From positions 1 to 64,000 of the forward strand of contig NZ_MLQS01000024.1 in the NCBI RefSeq assembly GCF_001866055.1: DNA of 64,000 nt, in the 5' to 3' direction. Source of the stretch: Anaerobacillus alkalidiazotrophicus. GTDB taxonomy: Bacteria; Bacillota; Bacilli; Bacillales_H; Anaerobacillaceae. The translations under genes were made by a program, and so were the position numbers. Shown in pieces: positions 1 to 9,445 of this stretch (position 1 is the stretch's first letter; the number at the start of each line of letters is the position of its first letter). The notes under the pieces were generated by a model, which saw only the letters and a list, made by a program, of their open reading frames with translations, was not told where the DNA came from and made no database searches.

Positions 1-85
1 AAAAATCGTATGACATGATCAACCTCTTCAACCTTCTTAATGAGCACATCTTTCAATCCTGGCAAATCTATGATAAAATTCACTC

Positions 86-195
86 ACACGCAACCCCAAT
101 CTTTTACTTGTTTCTCGTCAATTCAAGTATAAAAGAATTGGTAGGTTGCGTGTTCTTTTTTGCTTCATGGGCTACGCCCATGAAGCAAAAAAGAA
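86..195. repeat. Two adjacent long hairpins downstream of thrB
   Basis: An imperfect inverted repeat pairs 86-110 (acacgcaacc...) with 124-153 (...ggttgcgtgt). It is followed at once by a perfect 20-bp inverted repeat, 153-172 against 176-195, with a 3-nt loop (core gggc-tac-gccc). Neither strand shows a clean T-run after the second stem, so an ordinary Rho-independent terminator is uncertain. The region lies between thrB (minus strand) and whatever is left of the window. No convincing gene is seen in 1-260. Confidence 0.5.
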
Positions 196-260
196 GAATA
201 TCACCACTAACCTAATTGTTTGGATACCCCAACAATTATTATAGAGCCTTTATTTTACAA

Positions 261-1184
261 TTATAATTCAATTTCTAAGGTCTCATTTATAACCTCAACT
301 TGAACTCCGCTATTATCTACCTGAACTTGTAGGTATTCAAAATTAAGGAAACTTCTTTTTAGCGAAGAGATAACTTGTTTACCTTCATTAGCTGGTGCAA
401 GAACAATTAATGTTGGTCCCGCACCACTCAAGGCAGCTCCATAAGCTCCAAAATCTTTAATCGTTTCTACGATTTCTTTCAAACCAGGAACTAATGACAT
501 GCGATGAGGCTGATGAAATAAATCACGTGTCATCATCTCACCTGCTAATGACCAATTATTGGTGAGAAGTGCGCCAACTAGTACGTTACTTACACTGCTA
601 GCCAAAACAGCATCAGAAAATGAAAGAGTCGTAGGAAGTACGCCTCGAGCTTTCTTAGTAAGAAGCTGTTCAGAAGGCACCATCATAATAATGTCTACAT
701 CGTTCAATTCTCCTTGCATTACAAAAGTTTCATCTGAACTATGGCTACCAATAACCAATCCTCCACATACAGAAGCTGCAGCATTATCAGGATGTCCTTC
801 AATTAAACTAGATTCTCTTACCTTGTCCTGTTGAGTAAGCGAAAGGGAAGCCATTTGGTTGGCTAGCTCAATAGCTGCAACAATGGCAGCGGCGCTACTT
901 CCCATACCTTTTCCAAGGGGAATTCCACTAGTCATTTTCACATGACATGGTGGCATTTCTTTTCCATATTTTAAAGAGATCTTATTAGAAATATCATAGA
1001 TTAAATTATCTTTTCCAGGTGAAATACCGTCTAAGTTTGGCCCTTCAAATGAAAACGTCCATTCATCTGCATAACTTGCTTCGAGGCGTAAATATCTATT
1101 TAATGCAAGCCCAACCGAATCAAAGCCTGGCCCAAGGTTTGCAGTACTTGCTGGAACTGTAATTACTACAGTTGGTTTTGTCAC
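261..1184 (-). CDS. thrB: Homoserine kinase
   Basis: It phosphorylates L-homoserine to O-phospho-L-homoserine, the penultimate step of threonine synthesis, in the cytoplasm. The 307-residue protein has the GHMP-kinase layout: an N-terminal substrate strand ([13 protein letters not shown], residues 11-23), the glycine-rich ATP loop [13 protein letters not shown] at about 87-99, and a C-terminal SGAGPT motif. The length is normal for the family. The start is GTG and overlaps the thrC stop codon (GTGA), which implies translational coupling. It is the last gene of hom-thrC-thrB, so it should be co-transcribed with both. Confidence 0.96.
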   Translation of the reverse strand: MTKPTVVITVPASTANLGPGFDSVGLALNRYLRLEASYADEWTFSFEGPNLDGISPGKDNLIYDISNKISLKYGKEMPPCHVKMTSGIPLGKGMGSSAAAIVAAIELANQMASLSLTQQDKVRESSLIEGHPDNAAASVCGGLVIGSHSSDETFVMQGELNDVDIIMMVPSEQLLTKKARGVLPTTLSFSDAVLASSVSNVLVGALLTNNWSLAGEMMTRDLFHQPHRMSLVPGLKEIVETIKDFGAYGAALSGAGPTLIVLAPANEGKQVISSLKRSFLNFEYLQVQVDNSGVQVEVINETLEIEL

Positions 1185-2245
1185 TGAAACACACCGCCTC
1201 GAATTTGCTCTAAGAAAGCATCTTCGTCGTTTGGTAATACTGTCGGCTTAACAGAGATTGTATTCATAGCAGTATTCGGATCTTTTAGTCCGTTACCTGT
1301 TAAGACACAAACAACTTGAGCACCTTTTTTAATTTCACCACTTTTTAATTGTTTCATTAACCCTGCAATAGAGGCACAAGATGCAGGTTCTGCAAATACC
1401 CCTTCTGTTTTAGCAAGAAGCTGATACGCTTCTAAAATTTCATCATCTGTAACGAAATCTACAGCGCCATTTGACGTTTCCGCTGCTTCTACTGCTTGTT
1501 TCCAGCTAGCTGGGTTTCCAATACGAATTGCCGTCGCAATCGTTTCTGGATTATGAATAACTTCATTTCTTACAATTGCCGCTGCACCTTCTGCTTCAAA
1601 ACCGCGCATTTGTGGTAGGCCAGTATTTTTCTTCTCATTATACTCTTTAAAACCTTTCCAGTAAGCTGTAATATTACCAGCATTCCCAACTGGAATCGCT
1701 AATACATCTGGAGCTTTTCCTAACGCATCACAAATTTCGAACGCGGCTGTTTTTTGTCCTTCGATGCGGTACGGATTTACAGAGTTTACGAGCGTGATCG
1801 GTTCTACTTCACTAATTTTTCGAACAATTGCTAATGCATCATCAAAATTCCCTTGAATTTCAAAAATCTCAGCTCCATACATAACCGCTTGCGCAAGCTT
1901 TCCTAACGCAATTTTACCTTCAGGAATAACAATGATCGAACGTAAGCCTGCTCTAGCACCGTAAGCTGACGCTGCTGCTGACGTATTACCTGTTGATGCA
2001 CAAATAATTGTTTTACTACCTTCTTCTTTCGCTTTGGCTACAGCCATAACCATCCCGCGGTCCTTAAAAGAGCCTGTTGGGTTCGCTCCCTCTACTTTTA
2101 CGTATAGCTCTACTCCCCACTCTTTTGAAAGAGTGTCTAACCGAATTAAAGGTGTGTTTCCTTCGTTAAGAGTTAGCATAGGGGTATTTTCATTTACAGG
2201 TAAAAATTCCCTGTATTCGTGTAGCAACCCTTTCCAACTACTCAT
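1181..2245 (-). CDS. thrC: Threonine synthase
   Basis: This PLP enzyme converts O-phosphohomoserine to threonine. From the chosen start it has 354 residues. The PLP lysine is K61 in [11 protein letters not shown], and [18 protein letters not shown] follows as the phosphate/PLP-binding loop; a [10 protein letters not shown] motif sits near the C-terminus. I chose the ATG at 2245 (MSSWKG) rather than the TTG at 2263, because AGGGGG lies about 9 nt before it and homologues begin WKG. The start lies inside the last codons of hom (8-bp overlap), and thrB overlaps its end, so the three genes form a tightly coupled operon. Confidence 0.96.
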   Translation of the reverse strand: MSSWKGLLHEYREFLPVNENTPMLTLNEGNTPLIRLDTLSKEWGVELYVKVEGANPTGSFKDRGMVMAVAKAKEEGSKTIICASTGNTSAAASAYGARAGLRSIIVIPEGKIALGKLAQAVMYGAEIFEIQGNFDDALAIVRKISEVEPITLVNSVNPYRIEGQKTAAFEICDALGKAPDVLAIPVGNAGNITAYWKGFKEYNEKKNTGLPQMRGFEAEGAAAIVRNEVIHNPETIATAIRIGNPASWKQAVEAAETSNGAVDFVTDDEILEAYQLLAKTEGVFAEPASCASIAGLMKQLKSGEIKKGAQVVCVLTGNGLKDPNTAMNTISVKPTVLPNDEDAFLEQIRGGVFQ

Positions 2246-3542
2246 CGTAGCTAACCCCCTCAATACGATAACTACTCTTCACTTCTTTTACGACTTCTAA
2301 ATCTGTTAAACAACTGCTAATTAATTCATACGTTTTTTTATTTGTTTTATGGGTAATGATAACCACTTCGGCTACATCTTTATTTTTAATCGGCATTTGT
2401 AGAAGCTTTTCAAACGAAACGTTATTTTCTGAGAAAAGCGTTGTAATCGCTGCAAATGCACCTGCTTTATCTTCTACGTGTAATCTCATAAAGTATTTCG
2501 ATATAACATCTTCATCTGTTTTCATTTGTTTTTCATGAAGTGGTGGTAGAGCACTTCTACCATTTACACCTAACCGCATATTTTTCATCACAGTAATTAA
2601 ATCTGATACTACCGCTGTCGCTGTCGGTAGTGATCCAGCTCCTGGTCCATAGAACATCGTCTCGCCAACTGCTTCTCCATATACATAAACAGCATTAAAT
2701 ACATCATTTACAGAGGCCAATGGATGATTTTTCGGAAGAAGTGTTGGTTGAACACTAACTTCTACTTTCCCTTCGTCACGTTTAGCTACGCCTACCAATT
2801 TCATACGGTATCCTAGTTGTTTAGCATAGTCCAAATCTTCTTCGGTTACTGCTGAAATTCCTTGCGCTGAAACATCATCTAACCCAATATTCATTGAAAA
2901 TCCTAATGTCCCTAAAATAGCCATTTTTCTTGCTGCATCAAGTCCCTCAACATCTGCTGTTGGATCACTTTCTGCATAACCTAATTCTTGAGCTTCTTTA
3001 AGAACATCATTATAGGAGCTTCCTTCATTACTCATTTTTGTTAGGATATAATTTGTTGTACCATTAACTATTCCCATCATTTTAGTAATTCGATCTGACG
3101 ATAACCCTTCAACTAATGACCGGATAATCGGAATTCCTCCTGCGACACTTGCCTCGTAAAATAAATCACAACCATTTTTCGATGCAACTGTTAAAAGTTC
3201 TGCACCATACATAGCCATTAAGTCTTTATTTGCTGTTACAACATGTTTTTTATTTTCTAGGGAGCGAATAATATAATCCCTTGCTTCCTCAATTCCACCC
3301 ATAACCTCAACTACAACGTCAATGTTTGGGTTTGAAATAATGTCTTCTGGATCTTCTGTTAAAACACGTTCATCAATCTCGATAGCACGAGGCTTCTTTG
3401 CATCCTTAACTAAAATTTTATCTACAACAACGGATGAACCAACCTGATGCTTTAACTCTTGTTGGTGATTTTCGACAATACGTACAACGCCACTACCGAC
3501 TGTACCAAATCCTAATAAACCAATTGAGATTTTTTCACTCAT
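2238..3542 (-). CDS. hom: Homoserine dehydrogenase
   Basis: It reduces aspartate semialdehyde to homoserine with NAD(P)H at the branch between methionine and threonine synthesis. The 434-residue protein starts [18 protein letters not shown], with a Rossmann GFGTVGSG loop at 11-18. A catalytic region with [11 protein letters not shown] follows, then a C-terminal ACT domain (about 355-430, [14 protein letters not shown]), which usually confers threonine feedback. The ATG at 3542 has GGGGAGTG about 7 nt upstream; an earlier in-frame extension lacks a ribosome site. It is first in hom-thrC-thrB. Confidence 0.96.
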   Translation of the reverse strand: MSEKISIGLLGFGTVGSGVVRIVENHQQELKHQVGSSVVVDKILVKDAKKPRAIEIDERVLTEDPEDIISNPNIDVVVEVMGGIEEARDYIIRSLENKKHVVTANKDLMAMYGAELLTVASKNGCDLFYEASVAGGIPIIRSLVEGLSSDRITKMMGIVNGTTNYILTKMSNEGSSYNDVLKEAQELGYAESDPTADVEGLDAARKMAILGTLGFSMNIGLDDVSAQGISAVTEEDLDYAKQLGYRMKLVGVAKRDEGKVEVSVQPTLLPKNHPLASVNDVFNAVYVYGEAVGETMFYGPGAGSLPTATAVVSDLITVMKNMRLGVNGRSALPPLHEKQMKTDEDVISKYFMRLHVEDKAGAFAAITTLFSENNVSFEKLLQMPIKNKDVAEVVIITHKTNKKTYELISSCLTDLEVVKEVKSSYRIEGVSYDE

Positions 3543-3960
3543 GTTATTCACTCCCCACGATCTCTTATATATTATAAACCAAAAATTTGTACGTTCATAA
3601 AACATGTTTGTTTTTTCTACAAATACATTTGTTTATCTATAATGGACATTATATTCTCTAAACTTGTTATTTACAAGAGTATTTCACCAATTTATACGTC
3701 TATTTTTAAATTTTTTTTATTTTCATATAATAAAGCGTTTACAGTGCTTCTGAGTAAAATTGGTACGATAAAACATACTTGTTCACTTTTGTTTATTAAT
3801 AATCACTATATTTAAATAGTCTGGCTAAAATGTTTAAGAATATTTTGTATAGACCTATAAGATTTATAGGACTGTGAGCATTTTAGTGTTCTTCATCTAA
3901 TACCATTACTAAAAGGAACAAAAGTAAAACGAGAAAACCAATTTGTCGGCTTTCTCGTTC
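3543..3960. promoter_or_regulatory. AT-rich intergenic region with probable hom promoter
   Basis: These 418 bases separate hom from the DUF1450 gene. On the minus strand a TATAAT-type -10 (about 3570-3575) lies about 30 nt before the hom start. Further upstream is an ACAAAT/ATTTGT dyad near 3620-3633 that could be an operator. A small dyad, cctataa/ttatagg, sits at 3853-3869. No T-box, riboswitch or gene is recognised. Confidence 0.35.
3928..3960 (-). terminator. Rho-independent terminator of the kinase/DUF1450 operon
   Basis: The arms aacgagaaaacc (3928-3939) and ggctttctcgtt (3948-3959) pair. On the minus strand they are followed by a T-rich tract, ttttactttt. The stem begins directly after the DUF1450 stop codon. 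Confidence 0.8.
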
Positions 3961-4182
3961 TTATAGGTTACTCACAATTAATTTCTTTAATTCATCCGGC
4001 GTATCAGCTACATATCGGTTCCCATTTAAGATTGTATGAAACTTTGTCGAGCAAATCAAGCAGTTACCGATACAATTGAATGTTTCGATACGAACGTTCT
4101 CTTTTTCTTCAAGCGATGATAATAATTCATCACTTCCATTTAACCTATTAATCAAACAACACTCAATGCGGTTAACTCTCAT
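3961..4182 (-). CDS. DUF1450 (YuzB-like) small cysteine protein
   Basis: A 73-residue protein of the DUF1450 family. It has an N-terminal IECCLIN segment and a C-x3-C-x2-C cluster (CIGNCLIC) at about residues 37-44, followed by the typical FHTILNGNRYVADTPDELKKLI end. Family members look like thin thioredoxin- or ferredoxin-like folds; no activity is established. The start codon (ATG at 4182, or GTG at 4185) overlaps the TGA stop of the upstream sensor kinase, so the two are translationally coupled. A functional link to that kinase is inferred from the coupling only. Confidence 0.75.
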   Translation of the reverse strand: MRVNRIECCLINRLNGSDELLSSLEEKENVRIETFNCIGNCLICSTKFHTILNGNRYVADTPDELKKLIVSNL

Positions 4183-5444
4183 CACAAATCACCAACACGA
4201 GGAAATACTACCTTAAAACTTGTGCCAACACCCTCACTACTTTTAACTTCTATACGCCCCCTCATGCCCTCTATTATTTTATAGCTGACCATTAACCCTA
4301 ATCCTGTTCCCTTTTCTTTGGATGAATAGAAAGGCATTCCTAAATTACTTAACTGCGTCTCTGACATGCCTTTTCCTGTATCATGAACCTCAACAATAAC
4401 ATCACTATCAGTAGACTTTAAGTAAATAGTAACGTTACCTTTCTTCTCCGTAGCCTCGATAGCATTTTTAATAATATTAAGAAAAACTTGTTTAAATTTA
4501 TTTTGATCACCATACATACTTATGTTTTCTGTTGCACAATGAAAAGAGATATTGACACTTTTTAATAGAGCATAACTATGTAAGGTATCTTTTACTTGAA
4601 GAAGTTCCTTTTTAACATTTATAGCTCTTATTTTACCTACTTCTTCTTTAGCTAATGACAAATACTCATGAATAATGGCTTCTGCACGATCCAATTCAGA
4701 TATCATTAACTTGTTATATTTTTGATAAGATTTAGGTATATCGCTCGCTTGGCCCATTAACTGCATAAAACCTCTAATAACTGTCATTGGGTTACGAATT
4801 TCATGAGCAATACTAGCTGCTAGTTGTCCAACAAGATATTGTTTCTCTTTCAGATGGATTTGTTGATACAATAAATTCCTTTCTTCTAGAGCTTCTATTA
4901 ACGAAACAACCGAAATAACAGACACTATATTAGTAATAACAAAAAATAAAAAGAATAAAACAATTTGACCATTCAAGGATAAATCAAAAATATAAATATA
5001 ATTACAAACAACCATAAGTACTGCTGATAAAGTAGCCATAAATACTACATTACTTTTCTTCGTTTTAATTATTTTTGATTCTTTACAAAAAATTATTAAG
5101 ATTACAGAACAGAAACTATATATGAACAACGTTATGTATGCGCCTATCGTCATACTTATTAAAAAGCGAGCAATGATAAGAACTGCTGTAACGACTAAAC
5201 CAACAAATGGCCCACCGTAATAGTAAGCTATAAGCCAAGGAATACTTCTTAAATCCATAATTGTTTCATTTCCAACTACCGCTGGGAATAACATACAAAT
5301 AATTACCGAGACACTCATTAGGATACCAATGACCAGCTTTTTCTGTACTCTTCCTAACTGATAGCCATTTGGACGAAACATCGAATAATACAAAAGAATT
5401 GGCACTAAAACTATTACAATTTGAACCAACATATCTTTAAACAT
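4182..5444 (-). CDS. KinB-like membrane sensor histidine kinase
   Basis: A 420-residue sensor kinase. The N-terminal half holds about six membrane segments (residues 5-185) resembling the 5TM-5TMR_LYT module of sporulation kinase KinB. A HisKA domain follows with the phospho-acceptor H214 in ASIAHEIRNPMTVIRG, then a HATPase domain with an N-box (NIIKNAIEAT), G1 (DTGKGM) and G2 (GTGLGL). No receiver domain or partner regulator is adjacent, as expected for phosphorelay kinases that feed Spo0F. The ATG at 5444 was chosen because AGAAGGTG lies 8 nt upstream. KinB orthology is likely but not proven, as other Bacillus kinases share this membrane module. Confidence 0.8.
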   Translation of the reverse strand: MFKDMLVQIVIVLVPILLYYSMFRPNGYQLGRVQKKLVIGILMSVSVIICMLFPAVVGNETIMDLRSIPWLIAYYYGGPFVGLVVTAVLIIARFLISMTIGAYITLFIYSFCSVILIIFCKESKIIKTKKSNVVFMATLSAVLMVVCNYIYIFDLSLNGQIVLFFLFFVITNIVSVISVVSLIEALEERNLLYQQIHLKEKQYLVGQLAASIAHEIRNPMTVIRGFMQLMGQASDIPKSYQKYNKLMISELDRAEAIIHEYLSLAKEEVGKIRAINVKKELLQVKDTLHSYALLKSVNISFHCATENISMYGDQNKFKQVFLNIIKNAIEATEKKGNVTIYLKSTDSDVIVEVHDTGKGMSETQLSNLGMPFYSSKEKGTGLGLMVSYKIIEGMRGRIEVKSSEGVGTSFKVVFPRVGDL

Positions 5445-5780
5445 TATTTTCACCTTCTGACATTCCAATTTTTACTATCTGTCAATATAATAGCACTTTC
5501 TAAACGTATGTATATACTAATGTGCTTAAATCCATAAGAAAGCCCTACAAAACTAGCGAAAGCAGCGACATAAGTACTAGTTTTGTACAAGGTTTTCACT
5601 AGACTCAAAAGTTTACTTTATTTAATGAATTTCACTCTATTATTTACAAACACCAAGTACATAAAATTAGCTTGTATTAAAAAAAGTTAATTGCAAGTGG
5701 TAGTACTAATGAATATATACTATACTACCACTTACTTTTCAAATAAAACTTTATTAATATTGACGGTTCTCGGTGTTTTT
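5445..5780. other. Intergenic region between yutH and the sensor kinase
   Basis: These 336 AT-rich bases contain no credible ORF. They include an acaaaactag/ctagttttgt dyad at about 5548-5588 and, nearer yutH, the hairpin listed separately. A promoter for the kinase gene is expected just above 5444, but no clear match stands out. Confidence 0.4.
5695..5733 (-). terminator. Probable terminator downstream of yutH
   Basis: The perfect 11-bp arms aagtggtagta (5695-5705) and tactaccactt (5723-5733) face each other. On the minus strand a T7 tract follows about 9 nt after the stem (5679-5685). The distance to the T-run is longer than usual. Confidence 0.45.
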
Positions 5781-6797
5781 TTACGTTGATAACCAATCTA
5801 CTTTTGGAATGTATTGTTGCAATGAAGAGGGGATAATTCGATCATGGAACTCTCTTAGAAAATTTTCCGCTTTTTTTTCTTCACTGAATAATTTTAAAAG
5901 TTGATCTGAATAATCTTCAATAAATTCATCTTGAATACTTCGATAATACCCTTCAATGATTTGATAATAATCAATTGGGAATAAAATCCTAGCATAAATA
6001 TATCGCCAAGTTTTTGGACTAATTACTTGTACTTGCTCATATTCCTTAATAAATTGATTTATTTTTTCATATGTTTCTTCTGTTGTTCCTACTTCTCTTA
6101 TCCATTCAGCAAGATCTCTACTTGGATGATCATAAACAAACTCTATTGGACTTTTTACTCCGGCATTAGTCTTGTCATCAATCGTTAACCAAGTACGTTC
6201 TGAAAACTTGTAGTGACAAATCGTTTTAGTTTCATTGCCAAATTGATCACCAAAGTCTAAATCTGTATCTACAATATATTGTATTGCATTTTCAGTCCTA
6301 CCTAAATAGTAAGGAAAGGATGTCATAAACATTTGGTCAAAAGTTGATTTTTGTTTTTGAGATGCTACGTTTTGATATGCAATGTCTAACTGCGACAACC
6401 GCCTTATCCAAAATTGAGACCAAGTCCCTTCCTGTTTCTTTTGCTTTTGATATGCTCTTCCTCTATTGTGGAAACGAGCTAACTCATGACCTAAAGTTTT
6501 CTCTCGTTTACTTCTTGAGAAATACTGAGGAAATTGAAACAATACACAGTTCTGACCATCAATAAATCCAGTTAAAGAGTTATGAACATTTGGTACAAAA
6601 GTAGCAACTTCATGATCACCAGCTACTTGTATATGATTTCCCATATTAATCATCTCTCTAAGATCATCATCTTCAATTTCATCTACACAAACTAAAAAAT
6701 AATGCTTATTTTGGGCTGTGAAACCTTCGTAATCTCCAAGCATAAACCTTTGTTCACAATATAGTTTATACTCATCAAATATATTGCGCTCAAACAA
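5781..6797 (-). CDS. yutH: Spore coat-associated protein YutH (CotS/kinase-like family)
   Basis: A 338-residue protein that resembles YutH of Bacillus, a CotS-related member of the aminoglycoside-phosphotransferase-like fold tied to the spore coat. Visible landmarks are the HNSLTGFIDGQNCVLFQFPQ segment near residue 72, TKTICHYKFSERTWL near 191-205 and DHPSRDLAEWIREV near 223. Its position beside hom-thrC-thrB matches B. subtilis. No classical kinase catalytic HxD/DFG pair is evident, so an enzymatic role is doubtful. The gene stands alone, with its own leader and probably its own terminator; mother-cell expression is inferred from the family, not seen. Confidence 0.85.
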   Translation of the reverse strand: MFERNIFDEYKLYCEQRFMLGDYEGFTAQNKHYFLVCVDEIEDDDLREMINMGNHIQVAGDHEVATFVPNVHNSLTGFIDGQNCVLFQFPQYFSRSKREKTLGHELARFHNRGRAYQKQKKQEGTWSQFWIRRLSQLDIAYQNVASQKQKSTFDQMFMTSFPYYLGRTENAIQYIVDTDLDFGDQFGNETKTICHYKFSERTWLTIDDKTNAGVKSPIEFVYDHPSRDLAEWIREVGTTEETYEKINQFIKEYEQVQVISPKTWRYIYARILFPIDYYQIIEGYYRSIQDEFIEDYSDQLLKLFSEEKKAENFLREFHDRIIPSSLQQYIPKVDWLST

Positions 6798-6838
6798 CGA
6801 TACTCACCTCAACTTTCAAGTGAAGTTTCTTGACTACA

Positions 6839-6896
6839 ATAAAGCTGCACTTCAAACAATGGGGGTCTTACTGCACCTTAAGAGTGGGATAAAAAA
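6839..6896 (+). repeat. Repeat A, short derivative (A1)
   Basis: It keeps the left end of repeat A (aataaagctgcacttcaaa) fused to the right end (cttaagagtgggataaaa) and has lost the central two hairpins. It lies in the 460-base yutH-pgpA intergenic region (6798-7257), which otherwise shows only AT-rich DNA and the expected divergent promoters. Confidence 0.7.
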
Positions 6897-7257
6897 ACTC
6901 ACAGGTCGTTTTTTTGAATGTTGCCCTACTTTTACATCATTGTTCATAATTTATTTTACTTGCTCTCTTCGATATATAATAAAACCAAGATAATGTATAC
7001 ATACTGTTCTACACATTAGTCTATGACTGAATTGGGCAAAATGATTCTCATTAATTTAGGTAATTGAAATAAGTATGGAATAAAGGCCCCATTTCATTCA
7101 AACAATGTAGAAGAGTTGTAATTTATTTAACAATTATTAAGTATTAGAAAAACTTGACTTAAAGCTAAGCCATTGCATAAGTCTTAGTTACTTTAATCCT
7201 TTAATAAAAACCGACGTAAAATTGTAATAATATTACAGAAAGGGTCTAGGTGATATC

Positions 7258-7752
7258 ATGAAAAAAGAAATGGATATTGTAGAAAAAACCGCTAGGGAAT
7301 GGTTAGTTAAACGTGGAGTCACACTCGACGACATTGCAAATCTTGTCTATTTTCTTCAAGTAAAATATCATACAAATTTACAGATTGATGACTGCAAAGA
7401 AAATGTTGATCGTGTTCTTGCTAAACGTGAAGTACAAAATGCCATTTTAACAGGAATTCAATTAGATATGCTTGCTGAAAAAGGATTGCTCGAAGAACCC
7501 TTATTAGATATTGTTAAACGTGATGAAGGTCTATATGGTGTAGATGAAATTATTGCTTTGTCTATTGTAAATGTTTATGGATCTATCGGATTTACTAACT
7601 ACGGGTACATTGATAAACAAAAACCTGGTATTTTAGAAGAACTTAATGATAAAGACGGGAAGCTTTGTCACACATTTTTAGATGATATCGTCGGTGCAAT
7701 TGCAGCTGCAGCATCTAGCCGCCTTGCCCACCGAGCAGCAAATGTAGAGTAG
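7258..7752 (+). CDS. yutG: Phosphatidylglycerophosphatase A-like protein YutG
   Basis: A 164-residue member of the PgpA family. In proteobacteria PgpA dephosphorylates phosphatidylglycerophosphate; the Bacillus YutG branch is shorter, soluble-looking and less well characterised. The conserved stretch LVKRDEGLYGVDEIIALSIVN (about 84-104), then GSIGFTNYGYIDK, and the C-terminal TFLDDIVGAIAAAASSRLAHR support the family. GGGTCTAGGTGAT precedes the ATG. The gene keeps its B. subtilis neighbourhood (yutH, yutF). A repeat B cluster and a terminator follow it directly. Confidence 0.85.
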   Translation: MKKEMDIVEKTAREWLVKRGVTLDDIANLVYFLQVKYHTNLQIDDCKENVDRVLAKREVQNAILTGIQLDMLAEKGLLEEPLLDIVKRDEGLYGVDEIIALSIVNVYGSIGFTNYGYIDKQKPGILEELNDKDGKLCHTFLDDIVGAIAAAASSRLAHRAANVE

Positions 7753-7754
7753 AA

Positions 7755-8155
7755 AGAAAAGCGTAAGGCGCCCGCCTATCGGCGACAAACACTGGAAGGC
7801 CTAATCTAGCGGTCGGTTTTTGACCGAAAGAGTAGGCCTGAAGTGGTCGAGCCGATGGCGCCTGGAGCTAGACAAAGAAAAGCGTAAGGCGCCTTGAGCA
7901 CGAGCGATAGGCACTGGAAGACCTTTGACAGAAGCCGCTCTTTGGCTCCTTACGTGCTTCTGCGTCTTCATGTACCGCTTCGTAGAAAGCTTCCTCGAAG
8001 CAGTGTTTTGTGCGACGAGTAACCGCAGGAGCAATTGTTTTCCGTGCGACGAGTAACCGCAGGAGCAAAGCTGCATGAAGCTAATCAACGAAGAATTTCA
8101 AGCGGCAATTGAAGTCAGTTGCTTGCATGAGTGACCGAGCTCATAGGCGCTGGTT
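7755..8155 (+). repeat. Repeat B cluster (B1): short plus long copies
   Basis: A short unit at about 7756-7875 starts gaaaagcgtaaggcgcc and ends ggcgcctggagctagaca. It is followed head-to-tail by a long unit (about 7877-8155) that starts with the same sequence and ends ...gtgaccgagctcataggcgctgg. The ends are self-complementary (GGCGCC type), and the interior carries hairpins and a duplicated gtgcgacgagtaaccgcaggagcaa segment. ORFs in this stretch lack ribosome sites and are not genes. Confidence 0.85.
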
Positions 8156-8177
8156 AAACACCTCTAGAAGTAATTTA

Positions 8178-8214
8178 GGGTAATGCTTAATAAGCATTAC
8201 CCTCAAATTTTTTT
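8178..8214 (+). terminator. Rho-independent terminator after yutG/repeat B1
   Basis: The arms gggtaatgctta (8178-8189) and taagcattaccc (8191-8202) pair, followed by caaattttttt on the plus strand. It ends just short of the yutF stop codon, so it also lies in the yutF 3-prime region. Confidence 0.8.
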
Positions 8215-8216
8215 AC

Positions 8217-8984
8217 CTAAAGAAATTTCCACTCCTCTAGTGAAGTAATTGAAAATGTCGGTTGTTTTTCGTATGTCTTCAGTTGTTCTTTTGACGTCAC
8301 ACCTGTATGTACCATAATCGTGTCCATGCTTGCATTCATCCCCGCCATAATATCAGTATTATAGTTGTCTCCAACCATCACCGTTTGTTCCCTTGGTGTT
8401 CCAATTACTTCAAGAGCTTGATCAACGATGATGGACTCTGGTTTACCGATAAAAACAGGTTTTACTTCTGTTGAAACTGAAATAACTGATGTAAGCGAAC
8501 CGTTCCCTGGCATTAAGCCTCTTTCAGTAGGAATTGCAATATCTCCGTTAGTAGAAATTAATTTTGCACCATTTCTTACCGCTAAACAAGCTTTTGCTAA
8601 TTTTTCATATGTAATTTCGCGGTCAATACCAATAACTACATAATCAACATCTTCATCTCTAAACGTAAAGCCCTTCTCTTTTAGGGCCGTTTGTAACCCT
8701 TCTTCACCAATTACATAAATTGAAGCGTCTTTATTCTCCTCAGCGATATAGTTAGCTGTTGCAATACTCGTTGTAAAAACATGTTGTTCAGTAGCTGGTA
8801 TTCCCATACTTACAAGAGTTTCAGCTACTTGATCACATCTTTTTGATGAGTTGTTCGTCACAAAAAGATACGGAATATCTTTCTTCGCTATTTCTTTTAC
8901 AAATTCTACTGCCTCAACGATGCGTTCTTTACCTCTATACATCGTACCGTCTAAGTCAATCAAGTAACCTTTATAATGTTTCAT
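8217..8984 (-). CDS. yutF: HAD-family phosphatase YutF (NagD-type)
   Basis: A 255-residue haloacid-dehalogenase phosphatase of the NagD/AraL class (cap type IIA). The nucleophile motif is YLIDLDGTMYRG (residues 6-17), motif II is VTNNSS (about 43-48), the lysine motif is FIGKPES (about 180) and motif IV is MVGDNYNTDIMAG (about 200-212). The likely substrates are small sugar or nucleotide phosphates; the exact one cannot be told. GGAGGG precedes the ATG. The gene keeps the B. subtilis order between yutG and yutE. Confidence 0.92.
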   Translation of the reverse strand: MKHYKGYLIDLDGTMYRGKERIVEAVEFVKEIAKKDIPYLFVTNNSSKRCDQVAETLVSMGIPATEQHVFTTSIATANYIAEENKDASIYVIGEEGLQTALKEKGFTFRDEDVDYVVIGIDREITYEKLAKACLAVRNGAKLISTNGDIAIPTERGLMPGNGSLTSVISVSTEVKPVFIGKPESIIVDQALEVIGTPREQTVMVGDNYNTDIMAGMNASMDTIMVHTGVTSKEQLKTYEKQPTFSITSLEEWKFL

Positions 8985-9074
8985 TTCACAATCCCTCCAT
9001 TTTTTACTATATATGTCATTTCAAACTTCTTGGTCAAAGATAAGAAAAGCTCTAGACATAAAAATAACTGTTTT

Positions 9075-9290
9075 ATAAAGCTGAACTTCAATCAGTGAGG
9101 GGGTTCCTTCATCCCCCACTGATTGTTAGTTCAACTTATACCACGGGCATAAGAATAACTAATCATCAGCTTCACTGATGAAAGTTATTCTATATCGGAC
9201 CTTTAGGGGCAGTTTATCCCCCACCTAAACTTCTCGATTTTCTTAAGTTTTGAGGTCGGGGTCTTACTTGCCCCTTAAGTGTGGGATAAA
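9075..9290 (+). repeat. Repeat A, full-length copy (A2)
   Basis: 216 bp from ataaagctgaacttc to aagtgtgggataaa. Three hairpins occur in order: cagtgagggggt/atcccccactg; agaataact...agttattct around atcatcag/ctgatgaa; and ggggcagtttatcccccacct...aggt-ggggtcttacttgcccc. It is about 95% identical by eye to copies A3 and A6. It sits upstream of yutF. The rest of 8985-9412 is AT-rich with no gene. Confidence 0.88.
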
Positions 9291-9413
9291 TTATCTATCA
9301 AAAAAATCCTTGTGTCTATCGTATCGCTTTTTATCTTAGCGCACTCATGTACTTCTTATACTACCCACGTGGAAAATTATACTTTTAGGGGCATGAAAAA
9401 TTTTAGTCTATAG

Positions 9414-9440
9414 AAAAAAAGCCACCCCAGTAGAAGTGAC
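9414..9440 (-). terminator. Rho-independent terminator for the SufR-like regulator gene
   Basis: On the minus strand gtcact and ggtggc form a short wobble-containing stem, followed directly by a T7 tract (9414-9420). A repeat B copy lies between it and the gene stop. Confidence 0.55.
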
Positions 9441-9445
9441 TTCAC

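Noticed and set aside
15..215. 66-residue ORF at the window start
   Set aside because: It runs through the two long hairpins, has no ribosome site and ends in the inverted repeat.
3543..3960. T-box leader for the threonine operon
   Set aside because: No T-box core sequence or specifier stem could be found upstream of hom.
6784..6993. 69-residue plus-strand ORF upstream of pgpA/yutG
   Set aside because: It overlaps the yutH start and a degenerate repeat A copy; no ribosome site, no family.
7801..8088. 95- and 66-residue minus-strand ORFs in repeat B1
   Set aside because: They lie wholly in a multi-copy non-coding repeat, overlap in two frames and have no ribosome site.
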